Made by a program: the position numbers and the translations under genes
Shown: one piece after another, positions 41,446 through 54,907 of the stretch
Layout of the letters: the number at the start of each line of letters is the position of its first letter
Position numbering within the stretch: the stretch's first letter is position 1
The notes under the pieces: model-generated
The model's database searches: none
Told to the model about the DNA's origin: nothing
The model's input: only the letters and a program-made list of their open reading frames with translations
Assembly: GCA_002049455.2 (NCBI GenBank)
Contig: KV918917.1
Coordinates: forward strand, 1-64,000
Length of the DNA: 64,000 nt
DNA from: Porphyra umbilicalis
Lineage: Eukaryota; Rhodophyta; Bangiophyceae; Bangiales; Bangiaceae
Reading direction: 5' to 3'

Positions 41446-42810
41446 GGCGGTCGTCGGTCGGGGGCGCGACACGCAGGCCAACAAGCGAGCAGGTGGGTGA
41501 AGCAAGTCGTCAAACGTAACGGGAAGAGAGGCACAAGAGCATACAGTCAATGGCCGCAGCAAGCGCCACGGGCGATCGGAGGTGGCGGCGGCAGCCGGAT
41601 CCCGACGGGGGGGGGCGGCGGCGGGGCGCGTCGCCTGTGGCGTGCGACGGATCCGCGTTCCGTGGCAAAGGCGATTGCGCGACGGTTCCTCAACGTGCAC
41701 CCGTTTGAAACTGACAGACAGGCGGCTTGCGGGTTTTCGAAGGATTCGTGTCATCTGATTGGGCTTTCCATCTTTCGGAAGAGAATTCATAGAAAAATGT
41801 CACTCACTGTGTGATCTTTTCGAGCTTTGATCCACTGTCTCGACCCACTTTGCTGCGCTCGAGCCAAGGATGCCTTGTCGTTGCACTTCTATCGTGCTTC
41901 TCACAAAAACTGGACCTCGGTGCATCAGCTTCCGTTGCAAAATCACTGTTTCATTGGCTCAGGGGGCGGTCAATGATGCTGAAGCGGATGTTGCGGATCC
42001 AGTTTTTGTGAGAAGCACAATACATTGGTTCCTTTGAAAATGCATCCTTTCCAACATCTGACGACTGTCGGCGGCATCATGCCGCCGAGACATGATGTCT
42101 CTGTCGCCTCCTCAAATGCCACACGTAGTTTTGAACCAATCTAAGAGCCTCTTCCCAGTCCATGATCCGTATGCGTGCTAGTTTCGTATGGCGACCCTTG
42201 AGCAGATCCATAGGCGTCAATGCGACGCGGGACTTTGCTGCAGGTTCAGGTGAAAGTTTCTTGCTACAATGCTATCAGTCACTTGTGGTTCTTTCATGCG
42301 CAGTGAACGGCGGAAGTTTAGTGTGATGAAGTCCCATGACTTACAGGCGTGCTCGAGAATACCGGACTGGATTTTAGTAATTGCTTTCTTCTGCATTGCA
42401 ACTCGCAAGACTCAGTCGCCTTTCTTTTTGCAGCGGCACACGACCAACACAGCACAGTGCTCCTGAAAAAGATCGTCCCAGTTGCATCTTGTCCGCTATG
42501 CAATCTCGCGGGAAGAGCCCCTCCACCTCCGCACGAGGGCTGCCACGAGCGCCCCATCGACCGCGACGCTCGTGCGTCGCTGCGGCGCGGCCACCACCCG
42601 CCATGCAGAGGATCTTGACCCGGTGCTTGCAAAGAGTGGTGGCGGTACGACCCGCCGCGCAGTTTAAAAGCCAGCGGCGTGCATGGTCGCACGGCCGGCT
42701 GGACGGGCACAACCATCCCCATCTTTTCCCCTGCACGTCCCCACACCCATTCCCCTCCCTACAAACGCCACTCCGGCTTCACCGTCTCGTGGCACCCGCC
42801 ACCCCCAGTC
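41446..42810. other. Divergent intergenic region with foldback element
   Basis: Between the IDH start (-) and the plastid-type small protein (+). The left 300 bases are GC-rich. The middle (41.75-42.5 kb) is the most AT-rich part of this neighbourhood and holds a 125-bp foldback (41894-42018). No gene recognised. Confidence 0.45.
41894..42018. repeat. Foldback sequence: perfect 21-bp inverted repeat
   Basis: Positions 41894-41914 (GTGCTTCTCACAAAAACTGG + A) and 41998-42018 are exact reverse complements, separated by 83 bases. The spacer shows a second, imperfect complementarity (GCATCAGCTTCCG against ATGCTGAAGCGGA). This could be a tiny foldback transposon or an RNA hairpin. No target duplication noted. 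Confidence 0.7.
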
Positions 42811-43306
42811 ATGGCGTTTGTTGCCTCCTCCCCGGCGCTGCTGCGCGCGGCCCGCGCGCCCGCCACCTCCACCCGCCGCCCGGTCGCGGCCGCGCGGGTG
42901 GTGATGGCCGCTGACCCGCAGAAGGCGCCGAGCTCCGAGGGCCCCGTCACGTCGGGGGTGCCCCCGGCCCGCAAGTACCCGGTACGTTGGGTGGGGCGAG
43001 GGACCACCGCCGCTGCCGGTGCTGTGGTCGATGCGCGTGCGCAGTGTCGGGGACCGGGTAGTGGTGGCCATGCAGCCGAGCCGGTGCGGCTGGTGGGCCT
43101 GGCAACACTTTGGCATTCTCGACCAGATCGGCAGCTAACAAGTTTGTTGGTTCCCTTTTGGTGGTTTGTTGGATGTGGCTCCTTGTTCGGCACTCGGTTG
43201 CGCGCTGCAGGGCGTGGAGAATGACATGGCCCAGCTCGAGGAACAGGCCGCCGACCACGTCGAGGACCCCGCGGGCCTGACGAACAAGGCCCCAAAGGAT
43301 GAGTGA
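42811..43306 (+). CDS. Small protein with plastid-transit-like N-terminus, function unknown
   Basis: Exons 42811-42981 and 43211-43306, with a 229-base intron GTACGT...CAG, phase 0, give 88 residues. The start MAFVASSPALLRAARAPATS is Ala/Ser/Arg-rich with no acidic residue for 34 positions and ends near RVVMAA, a typical cleavage region. The mature part is short and hydrophilic: DPQKAPSSEGPVTSG, KYPGVENDMAQLEEQAADHV, EDPAGLTNKAPKDE. An amphipathic acidic helix is likely. Good Kozak context (CCAGTCATGG). It is not recognised as a known photosystem or ribosomal subunit. Splicing is inferred from the canonical donor and the reading frame; without it the frame continues into intron-like sequence. 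Confidence 0.65.
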
Positions 43307-43458
43307 GGGGTGTTTGGCTCGTTGGCGCCGCGGCATGTGCACAGGTGGGGCCAGCTGACGCGTGGAGGTGGACCACTGCAGCGCGTGTTCTTATAGTTTT
43401 TCTCTCTCCCCAAATCACTCTTCTGTTCCATCTCCTCGCTGCGGCGTTTGCAGCCCTT

Positions 43459-43573
43459 GGCATGGTCACCACCGCCGCCGCCACGGCGCACCGGTGGTGG
43501 CGCCCGCCGCCCTCGGCATTGTCACCACCGCCGCCGCCACGGAGCGGCGGTGGGGGTGGCGCCCGCCGCCCTA
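43459..43573. repeat. Two tandem copies of a 56-bp GC-rich unit
   Basis: Starts at 43459 and 43515 (GGCAT(G/T)GTCACCACCGCCGC...GGCGCCCGCCGCCCT). The copies differ mainly in the middle. It lies between the small-protein gene and the RPA43 stop. Confidence 0.75.
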
Positions 43574-43626
43574 GCGAGAAAAATCCGCTCGTGCCGCCCC
43601 CAATGCCCGCTCAGAGGGAAAACCGG

Positions 43627-44986
43627 CTAGGGCCGTTCCGACGGTCCGCCGCCGTCGACGAGCTCGGCGAGCGCGTCCCCCCACCCCCCCGACGCGCCGC
43701 CGACGCCCTCGAGCGCGAGCGCCTCGGCCGCCGCCGCGTCCGCGTCGGCGCCGCTGCTGGCGGCGCTGTCGGACCCCCCCCCGTCGCTGCCGTCGCTGTC
43801 GCCCCCGTCCGACGCGCCCCCCCCCCCCCCCCCCCCCCCGGTCGGTCGTGGCGGCGCGCCGTGGGCGGCGTCCCCCCCCCCACCCCCCCCGCGCCCCCCA
43901 CCTCGGCCGCAAACGACGCGTAGGCGTCTTGCACCCCCCCCCCCCCCCCTCGAGCCCGTCGGGCCCGCCGTCGGCCGCTGCCCCCTCCCACCCCATCCCC
44001 CCGTCCCCATCTTCGTCGCCGTCGGCGAGCACCTCCGCGCCGGGCGCCGACAGGGAGCCGCGGATGTGGAAGAGCCCCGCGGGCGTGTGGCGCGTGTCGA
44101 GGACGGCAAACCGCACCGCCGTGCCGGCCGTGATGGGCGAGGCGGCGCCCGCGTCGCCGTCCGCCTCGGCCGACGGCGTCCACGTGGCCGCCCCAACGTT
44201 TGGGGTGTAGGTGGCGGGCGCGTCGGCGAGCGCAATGACCGCGTGGAAGACGCGGAGGACCGACACGCCAATGTGGTCGGCCGCCTGTGCGGGGGGGGGG
44301 CGCGACCGCAGCAGGGGCGACCCAGGGACGTGCGGACACGGCAAGCAGAGCAGCAGGAAAACAAAAAAGTCGTCTGAAAGACGCAGCGTCGCCACGAGCG
44401 CGTCAGGGTGCATTCACGAGGGCGCCGCGCGTACGTGGAGACGTGCAGGCACCCACACCGCCGCCCAGCCGAGCACGGCGGCTCCCGCCCGTGCCAACCC
44501 CCCACACCAGCCTCGTGCCCGGGCGCGCCTCCGCATCAGCCCCCCCCCCCACCCCCCATACCCGCATCCGCAGGGCAGCCGTCGCGGCGTCCCCCCCCCC
44601 CCCCCCCCCCCACGTACCACAAATCGCACGATGCCCCGCAGCAGCGCGTCTGGCGGCGGCGAAAAGACGAGCAACAACACCCGCCCCGCACGTGCACGTA
44701 GGCAGAGGAGGCGGGGAGGCGCCCCGCGGGGGCCACGTCCATGAACCCCCCCCCCCCCGCCGGCGCCCGCCCCCCGGGCGGGGGAGCGCCGCGACAACGA
44801 CGCCCCGCAGGGCGGGCACGTAGCGCAGCAGCGCCGGCTCGAGCGACGCGGCGGCGGCGGCGGCGGCAACGGCGGGGCGGCCGCCGGCCACGGCGGCGGG
44901 CGGGAGCGCCACCACCACCGACGCGTCGACGGCGCGCCAGACGGTGGGGGGGGGGGGGGTGGGGGGGGGGGGTCATCCAACTCCAT
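43627..44986 (-). CDS. RPA43: RNA polymerase I subunit RPA43-like (SHS2/OB stalk subunit)
   Basis: Stalk subunit of Pol I, equivalent to Rpb7 and Rpc25. Exon 1 runs 44986-44618 and exon 2 44284-43627, with a 333-base intron GTACGT...CACAG, phase 0. Start MELDD, then a C run (44946-44972 on the plus strand), then TVWRAVDASVVVALPPAAV and LEPALLRYVPALRGVVVAAL, matching the family's start (SLPPA, LLRY-x-x-x-L-x-G-V). Next come SSAYVHVRAGRVLLLVFSPP and LLRGIVRFV, spliced to AADHIGVSVLRVFHAVI, the RPA43 hallmark. AVRFAVLDTRHTPAGLFHIR follows as the OB-fold strand. The acidic Gly-rich tail ends ALAELVDGGGPSERP. Long C runs at 43817-43839, 43934-43949 and 44746-44758 break the frame in several places, so the middle and tail cannot be read in one frame. 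Confidence 0.72.
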
Positions 44987-45852
44987 CGTCGTCGCAAGCG
45001 GGGGGGGGGGGGGGGGGGGGGGGGTGCGTGCCGCCCGATGGCGGCGTCCACCAGTGGGGGGGGGCGGGCGGCCACGGCAGCGCCGCGGCGGCGGCCGTCG
45101 CCCCCGCCGGCGGGGATGGGGGCGGTCATGGACCACGTGGCACCGCCACGGGGATCAGCCGCCCGCGTCGGCGGCGCGGCTGGAATGGCCGACAAGTGAC
45201 GCTGCGCCTGCAGTACAGCGTCTTCTCGCGAACAGAGGCAGCTGTTTCACCTCCAAGATGAATGATAGTGGGCTTTGTTGGCGCGAAACGTCGATCGACC
45301 AATGATATTTTCTTGTACACGAGTCTATTTATTGTATCGGGAACACACAGTATTTTTCCATACTTTTCGTGCGTGTGCCGTCGCGCGCCGCCACCGAGGC
45401 GCCGCTCGAGCGGCGGGGCCGAGCGCTCGGCCCCGACGCCTCGGCCGACGCGTCGTCCGCGCCCCCGGGCGTCCACGTCGGGCGGGCGCGCCGCGTGGCC
45501 GCCGCCGCGCGGCCGCGTGGCCGCCGCCGCGCGGCCGCGTGGCCGCCGCCGCGCGGCCGCGTGGCCGCCGCCGCGCGGCCGCGCGTTCCCCCGTACATAA
45601 ATATTATGGGGCCACGGGCGGCGGCGGCCGCCGCCGCCGCCGCCGCCGCCGCCGCGCGGCGGCGGTCGGGGTGGCGGCCGCCGCGGCGGGCGGCGGCGCG
45701 GCGGGCGGCGGGCGGCGGGGGCGGGCGGCGTCGGGGCGCCGCCGCCCCCGTCGGCGGGCGCCCCGGCGGCCGTCGGCCGGCGGGTGCGGCGGGGCCGTGA
45801 CGCGGCGGGCACACCCCGCCCGCCGCCCCGCCGTGGGGCGGGGGGGGTGCGA

Positions 45853-45894
<42 letters not shown>

Positions 45895-46103
45895 CCGCTT
45901 TGGGCGCACCCGCCGCCGCCGCCGCCGGTCGCCGTGACGCGGCGCGCCGCTGCGGTCGCGTCGCCCGCTCCCGCGTGTGCGCACCCGCCCCAGGGGTTTG
46001 GTCCTGGTTGTTGTCTGTGGCGGTGGTGGACGCCGCCGCTCCCGCCGCGGCCGCCGCCGCACCCGCCGCCGCCGCTGCTGCTGCCGCGGCCGCCGCACCC
46101 GCC
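44987..46103. other. Divergent region between RPA43 and FkbM-2
   Basis: Contains a G run of 25 (45000-45024), an AT-rich island at 45225-45365 (probable promoter core, with TGATATTTTCTTG and TTTATTGTATCGG), a 22-bp minisatellite (45493-45580) and then GC-saturated DNA up to the FkbM-2 ATG. No further gene recognised. Confidence 0.5.
45493..45580. repeat. Four perfect copies of a 22-bp GC unit
   Basis: Unit GCGTGGCCGCCGCCGCGCGG+CC starts at 45493, 45515, 45537 and 45559 without differences. It lies upstream of FkbM-2. Confidence 0.85.
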
Positions 46104-46842
46104 ATGCCCCGCCACCGGCCCGACGGCGGGGGCGCCGTCGGGCGCCCCCCCTCCCACCCCCCCCCGCCCCCGCGGCGACCGCGACCGCGACCGCGACGGC
46201 GACGGCGACGGCGACCGTGACCGCCGCGCCGGCGGGGGCGACGGCGCCGCGTGGCGGCCGCCCGCCCACTACCGCGCCCGCCCCGACGGGCGGCCGCCGC
46301 GGCGGGGGCGGGTGGCGGCGGCGGGCGGGGGCGCGAGCGGCGGCGGCGGCGGCGGCGGGCGGGGCGTCCCGCCGCCCACTGGCGGCGGCGCCAGTGACGG
46401 CGGCGGCGGTGGGGGTGGCGGTGGCGGCGGCGGCGCGCCGTCGCGTCTCCCCCGCACCGCGCTCGCCGCGGCGGCGGTGTGGGTGGTCGCCGCCGCCCTC
46501 ACCGCCGCGGCGGTCGTCGGGCCGCTGCGGCCGGTCGGCGCGGGGGGGGGGGGGTGGTGACCCTGGGGGGGCTCTCCCTCAGCGGCGGCCTGTGGGGCTC
46601 GCCCCCGGACGGGGGGGGGGGGGGGGGGCGCCCCCCGCGACGGCGGCGGCGCTGCCGCCCGCGCCGCCGTCGGCCGCGCCGGCGGCGGCGGCGGCGGCGG
46701 CTCCGCCGCCACCACCGCCGACGGGGGCCCCCGCCGCGCCGGCGGCGGCGCGCGTCGGCGGCGCGGTGGTGGTAGAGACTCCCCCCCCCCCCCCACCCCG
46801 ACGCCCCCCCCCCGTCGGGGGGCGGCGCGGAGGCGGCGCCGT

Positions 46843-46873
<31 letters not shown>

Positions 46874-47048
46874 CGCCGCCTGCTACGCGGCCAACCACGA
46901 CCTGCTCACGCCCGACCATGGGCAGTACTTTTGGGGGGAGCCGGGCGCGCACGGCGTCAAGCGGATGCTCCGCGACTTGCGCTTTGCGCTCGCGTCGTCC
47001 GACGGGCAGGGCTTGGCCGTCGACGACGTCGCGCAGTCGACGCGTGCG

Positions 47049-47093
<45 letters not shown>

Positions 47094-48161
47094 GGCGGTG
47101 GCCGCGAGCACCCCGTGGTCATTGACGTTGGCGCCAATGACGGGCAGTCACTCGACCTGTGGCGGGGCATCTACCCGTGGGCGCGCATCTTTGCGGTGGA
47201 GGGCAACCCGACGACGGCGGATGCGCTCACCGCCGCCCTGCGGCGGAGTGGGGACGGCGTCGGCGGCGCGGGGGGGGTGACCGTCGTGCGGTCCCTCGTC
47301 GGCAACGTTAGCCGCACCGCCACGTTCCGCCGCGCGCGGGCGGCGGAGCACAGCCAGCGGAGTGGCATGTGGCCGGACGGGGCGGCAGAGACGGAAAGGG
47401 ACCGCTTTGACTACATTGTGCGTTGGGGGGGGGCGGGCGGGCCCGCCGTGGCGGATGCGCCGTGGCGGTCCACTGGTCGGGCCGTCAGGGGTGCGCATCG
47501 TCTGCGTGCGCCTCTTGTGTCCATGGGGTGTGCACGGTCGCGCGGGTGTCGCCCTCCTCGTTCTTGCTTCTGACAGCCGTGACGGTGCGCTGTGCTGTTG
47601 GTCCCTCTGGTTGTCTTGCGACCTCCCCCCGCGCGTGTGTCCCCGCCCCCCGCGCAGAAGATACCGGTCCAGCCGCTGGACAAGATTCTCGCCGACGCCA
47701 CCGCCGCGCACCCCCCCCCCCTGCGGCTCCCCCGCCCCCCGTCGCGGCCGCCCCGCGGGCGCACCTACCCCATCGACCTCCTCAAAGTCGACGTGGAGGG
47801 CTACGACGTGGTTGCCCTCGCGGGCGCGCCCGCCACCCTGTCCGCCTCGCGGCTCGTGTTGTGGGAGTGCCACGCGTACATGCGGGCGGCGCTCGGCGGG
47901 CCGGGCACGACGCACCGCCAGGCGGCGGCGGCGCTGGCGGCAGCCGGCTTTGAGTCGTACAAACTCGGGCGGCACAAGGTGCTCCGCTTTGACGGCGGGT
48001 GGTACCAGCCGGCGCTCGACGTGCCGGAGTTTATGGGCTGGCACAACTGCCTCGCCGTGCGGCGGGGGGACCCGCTGCGGGGGGTGCTGCTACGCAAACT
48101 CAACGGCCTCCCCGAGTGTGTGGGGCCGTGGGGGCTCGGCGGCGCCAAGGAGACAGAGTGA
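46104..48161 (+). CDS. FkbM-family SAM-dependent methyltransferase 2, type II membrane protein
   Basis: Paralog of FkbM-1 with the intron at the same place. Exon 1 46104-47417, 240-base intron (GTGCGT...GCAG, phase 0), exon 2 47658-48161. The proposed ATG at 46104 (CCGCCATGCC) begins MPRHRPDGGG, followed by a basic/acidic RDRDRDGDGDGDRDRR stretch. A signal anchor TALAAAAVWVVAAALTAAAV and a Gly/Pro/Ala stem come next. The luminal domain has ACYAANHDLLTPDHGQYFWG, the SAM site VVIDVGANDGQSLDLW, IFAVEGNPTTADAL, then in exon 2 IDLLKVDVEGYDVV, LWECHAYM, FESYKLGRHKVLRFDG and MGWHNCLAVRRGDPL. Frame changes occur at G runs 46542-46554 and 46611-46628 and at C runs near 46780-46812, so the N-terminal third is a composite. 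The catalytic part is clean. Confidence 0.8.
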
Positions 48162-48427
48162 GGCGGCGGGGGGGGGCTGGGGGGGGGGGCTGGGGGGTTG
48201 GGTGACCGCGCGTGCCGCGTGCGCGTGGCGCCGGTCGGCGGCGGTCGGGTGTATCCCACATGCACCAACGCAAGCAATGGAACGGACGAGTAAGAGACCC
48301 GGCGATCGCCCAGCCGTGACAGTGGCCGACATGGCTGCCACCTGTCCCGCCCGAGCCCACGCGCAAGCCCGCCAAGCGCGCCGGCTGCGCCGCTCCGCTC
48401 CCCTTCCCCCCCCCCCCCCCCCCCCCG

Positions 48428-49039
48428 TCACGAAAAGTTGGCATACGTCCCCTCCTCCTCCGTCGCCCGCACCCGCGCCTCCTCCTCTGCCTCCTCAATC
48501 CGACGGTCCTCCGCCGCCTGCTCCGCCATCACCCGCCACGCGCAGTAGACGCCGCGGACGCACCCCAAAAACATCAACCACCCAAACACCAAGCCGCTGC
48601 CGCTCGTCGCCTCGACGGTTGCCAACCCCCCGTCCGGGTCGCGCCCCCCCCCGGGCGCCGCGCGAACCGTCGAGAGCAGCGCGAGGGCGGGCGTCCACCA
48701 CACGAGGAGGGCGAGGAGGAGCTTCTGCTCTGCCCAAAACGTCCACAGCCGGGGGGACGTGCGCATGCCCGGGCGGCCCGCCTGCAAGCGCCCGGATGGC
48801 GACACGGCCATGAGCGCGTGGCGGCCGAAGAGGCAGCCGACGACGACGGAGAAGAAAACGACGGCGACGATTGGGTACACGCACGAGCCGCTGCACGTGT
48901 CTTGCCGGTTGGCTTGGTCGAGCGTCGCCCCAAAGACAATGATGGATGCGACGGTCAGGAAGAGCTCCACGAGCACGAGGTCCGCGTAGGGCGTGAGGAC
49001 GCCAGAGTGGGGGGCCACCGACAGCAGCTCTATGGCCAT
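48428..49039 (-). CDS. Four-helix membrane protein with charged C-terminal tail
   Basis: 203 residues, intronless, ATG at 49039 (MAIELLSVAPHSG). Helices: LVLVELFLTVASIIVFGAT; PIVAVVFFSVVVGCLFG; LLLALLVWWTPALALLSTV; and GLVFGWLMFLGCVRGVYCAW. A Cys pair (DTCSGSCV) lies in the first loop. The tail is a Glu/Arg-rich helix (AEDRRIEEAEEEARVRATEE) ending in YANFS. The overall layout resembles the tetraspan gene at 27597, but the sequences are not clearly related. Family unknown. Convergent with FkbM-2, separated by a C run of about 20 (48406-48426). Confidence 0.65.
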   Translation of the reverse strand: MAIELLSVAPHSGVLTPYADLVLVELFLTVASIIVFGATLDQANRQDTCSGSCVYPIVAVVFFSVVVGCLFGRHALMAVSPSGRLQAGRPGMRTSPRLWTFWAEQKLLLALLVWWTPALALLSTVRAAPGGGRDPDGGLATVEATSGSGLVFGWLMFLGCVRGVYCAWRVMAEQAAEDRRIEEAEEEARVRATEEEGTYANFS

Positions 49040-49626
49040 GGCTGTCAGCGGTCACGTGGAACGCTACGATGCTCTGAGAAGAAGCGCTTCGTGACGACAA
49101 GGGTAAAACTCGACGCCCAGCTCGGGCGGCGGTCGAGGCGCCGCGATGTTGCCGACGGTCGTTTGAAGACGCACCGGCATGCCCTCGAGGGAGACCAAGA
49201 CACGCTTGCAGGACACGCTTGCATACACTCGTGAGAGCACCCCCGACATCCATGGAACTCGGCCCATCGCGTCGGAGACTCGGCACGTAAACTCGCGCTG
49301 TTGGGTGGAGCCACAAATTCAGACAGGCTCATCTGCTCAGCTCCGCTGCTCGACCGCTTGTCACTTGTCGATCGCCAAACACCGGCCTGAGCAAGTAGCC
49401 CGCAGACGCCGACACCTACGGAAACCTCGCAGCGCAAGTGTCACACGTATTTGTTGAGCGCTGCGGCATGGGTGACGGACGAGGCCGACTCGAGGCCAAG
49501 TGCCCGCGTCTGCCCGCGCGTGGTGCGGCTTAGTCACCCTCGGCGGCCACGACCGCCGCCGCGACCACCCCTTGCCCACGCTCGCCCCTGTGGCGTGGTG
49601 CCGCCCTCGCGCCCCCCCCCCCAACA
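49040..49626. promoter_or_regulatory. Divergent promoter region
   Basis: Spacer between the minus-strand membrane protein and DDX41 (+). Composition is more balanced than in the genes, and the right 70 bases become C-rich. No recognised boxes or genes. Confidence 0.35.
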
Positions 49627-52593
<2,967 letters not shown>

Positions 52594-54554
52594 CTACTCG
52601 TCTTCGCCATCGCCATCGTCCCCATCTTCGCCCTCCCCGTTAGCATCCGCAGCCTCCTCCTCGTCCTCACTGTCCTCGCTCTCAAAGCCGTCCGGCACCA
52701 AGTACAGGCGCACGACCGGCTTGTTCGGGTCCTTCATGAGCAGCCCCTTGGTGCCCGGCGCCACGTGCTTGAAGCACAACTCGACAAACTGCTTGAAGAT
52801 GCCCCACATGTTGCCCTCTGACAGCCCAATTTGGCCCGCAAACTCCCGCGGCTTGTACACCTGCGTGCCGAGGATCACGTGGGCGGTGGCGTCACGCGGG
52901 TGAGCGCGCGCGACAAAGCCGAGCTTCATCTGGTCCGCACCCGCCAGCAGCGCGCCGGCCGTCCAGCGGGCGAGCTTGACAGAGTTGTTCTTGAGCTCCG
53001 TCGCGAGCACCGCCCCGCGCTGGTTGTCGAGCTTAGACCGCCAGTCGGCGGTGGGGCCCGACCGGGCTGTCGGCTCCTCGGGCGCCTCGTTGAGGGCCTT
53101 GATGACGAGGGCGAGGGGCTCGCCCTCGGCACGCTCCGATTGGGCGCTGGCCCGCCCGCCCGTCGCCAGCGGCTGCGCCGCGCCGTCGACATCGCACCGC
53201 GCGACGAGCGTGATGCCTTCGGCAAGGGTCCACTTGCGATAGCGATAGGCGACCGACGCCGCCTCCTCCGTCACGTCGTCGCCCATAAAAGGATTGTCCT
53301 CGGGGAAGGTGTGGCGCTTGCCGCGGGTGAGTACCGTCTGGGAGAAATTTTGGTTGACGAGCGTCGACTCGAGTGCGAGCGCCTGCGCCGAGTTGATCAC
53401 CTCCTCCCCCGGGAGCAGTGACTTTTCGTCCCGTGGCGGATCGTGCGCCGTCTCGTTGACGGTCAGGACGTCCATGAGCGACCCGTCGCGCTTGTCAAAG
53501 AACAGCTGGTCCCCAACGCGCTGGACAACCACGTCCCACGACGCCACCCCACGGGGCGCCATCATGAGCAGGGACAGGATGGGGCCCGTCGCAAACACAG
53601 TCCCATTCGTGGTGCCCGCCAGGCGCCGGATGATCGGGTCGTCGGTGGTGGTGGTGTAGTGGAAGGGCCGGTTCTCAAAGCGCGCGAGCGGCTTGTCCGT
53701 CTTGGTGGTAACGCGGTCATAGGTGCGGTCGTAAAACTCGAGCGAACCGGCCGTCAGCAACGTCTCGGGAGCGCCAACGCCGTCGTGCGAGAGCTTGGAA
53801 AGCGCAGAGAAGGGCAGCTCCTCCACCATTTTCCAAGAGGGATCCACCTCCACCGATGCCTCACGGGTGGCGTTGCGGCGGTCATCCCACCGGCCATAGC
53901 CGCCACGGCCACCACGGCCGCCACGAGCACCACCGCGGCCGCCGCCACGGTTGAAGTCACGACGGCCGGCGTCGCGGTCGCCAGGGCGGCCATCGACCCC
54001 ACGGCCACGAGCTGTGGACAAGACAACGGCCGTTTTCGCAAACGCAGGGAAGCACAGAAAACAAGAACCATTGAAGGAGGCAGGCGTGTTAGAAAAAGCC
54101 AGTCCCATCGCAGTTGCAACCAGACCGCATCAGGGCACCTAGCTAGACCAACACAGCCCTCACGCCATCTCTGGCATCCCACACTCACACCCACCGCACA
54201 CACTGAGGTATCCCCAAGCCACCCGCAATAGTCTCGGCTCCACTCGCATACAAGAGCCGTCTGCCCGCACGTACGTCCACCTCGGAAGGCCCCGCGACCC
54301 CGCCCAAAGCCACTCGGTTTGATCGTCCGCGTATCTACAGTCGTGAACGCCCCCGCTTCATCGTCCGCCCCGTCAATCCCCGGCGGCGGCGCGCCGTAGC
54401 GAGCGGCCGCCGACCAGTCGGCGGCGCGACCGAGGCGATCCGACTTGGAGAAGGGCGCGTACGGCATGTCCCGGAACTTGGCGGGTGGCAGGTCTGCGGG
54501 GGGACCCCACCCGTCCGCATGATCATGAATCGTCAGCTTTCCAAAGTGCGCCAT
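52594..54554 (-). CDS. EIF3D: Translation initiation factor eIF3 subunit D
   Basis: RNA-binding subunit of eIF3 with a cap-binding-like domain. Exon 1 54554-54275, 263-base intron (GTACGT...CACAG, phase 1), exon 2 54011-52594; 565 residues. Exon 1 has HDHADGWGPP, KFRDMPYAPFSKSDRLGRAA and FTTVDTRTIK, matching the family N-terminus. Exon 2 opens with an RGG-rich segment (RGGARGGRGGRGGYGRWDDR), then WKMVEELPFSALSKL, LEFYDRTYDRVTTK, WDVVVQRVGDQLFFDKRDGS, KWTLAEGITLVARCDVDG and a C-terminal KPVVRLYLVPDGFES followed by an acidic tail. The MAHFGKLTIHD start at 54554 is chosen over an upstream ATG frame because it fits the family. Position of the intron within the RNM-like basic region is unremarkable. 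Confidence 0.94.
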
Positions 54555-54907
54555 GATGGCGACAGGAGGTTCTTCCCGAGCTGCCGTCCCCTGCCACAAA
54601 GGGGCTGACGACGGCGAACGTCGATGACGGGGCAGGCGCGACGGCGATGCGGATGCTTGGCGACCAAATGGAGTGCGTCGTCGACGGTGCCCCCATTGAG
54701 AAGGAACAATTTCATCACCCTGTAATTTTCCTCATACGCAATCGTTTGCTGGAATCGTTGTCATATGTGTTGGATTTACACGCTGACCAAAAGCAGCCGG
54801 GAGAATTTACTTCGACGTCTTACTTCGCGTACAAAGAACGAAATTCGTGCTGGAAAAACAAAAACACACCCCAACGCAGAGCACCAACGAACACAACCGA
54901 GCGACAC
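54555..54907. other. Intergenic between eIF3d and PGI
   Basis: Both neighbours are on the minus strand. It holds the eIF3d upstream region and the PGI 3' end. The right half is A-rich. No gene recognised. Confidence 0.4.
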
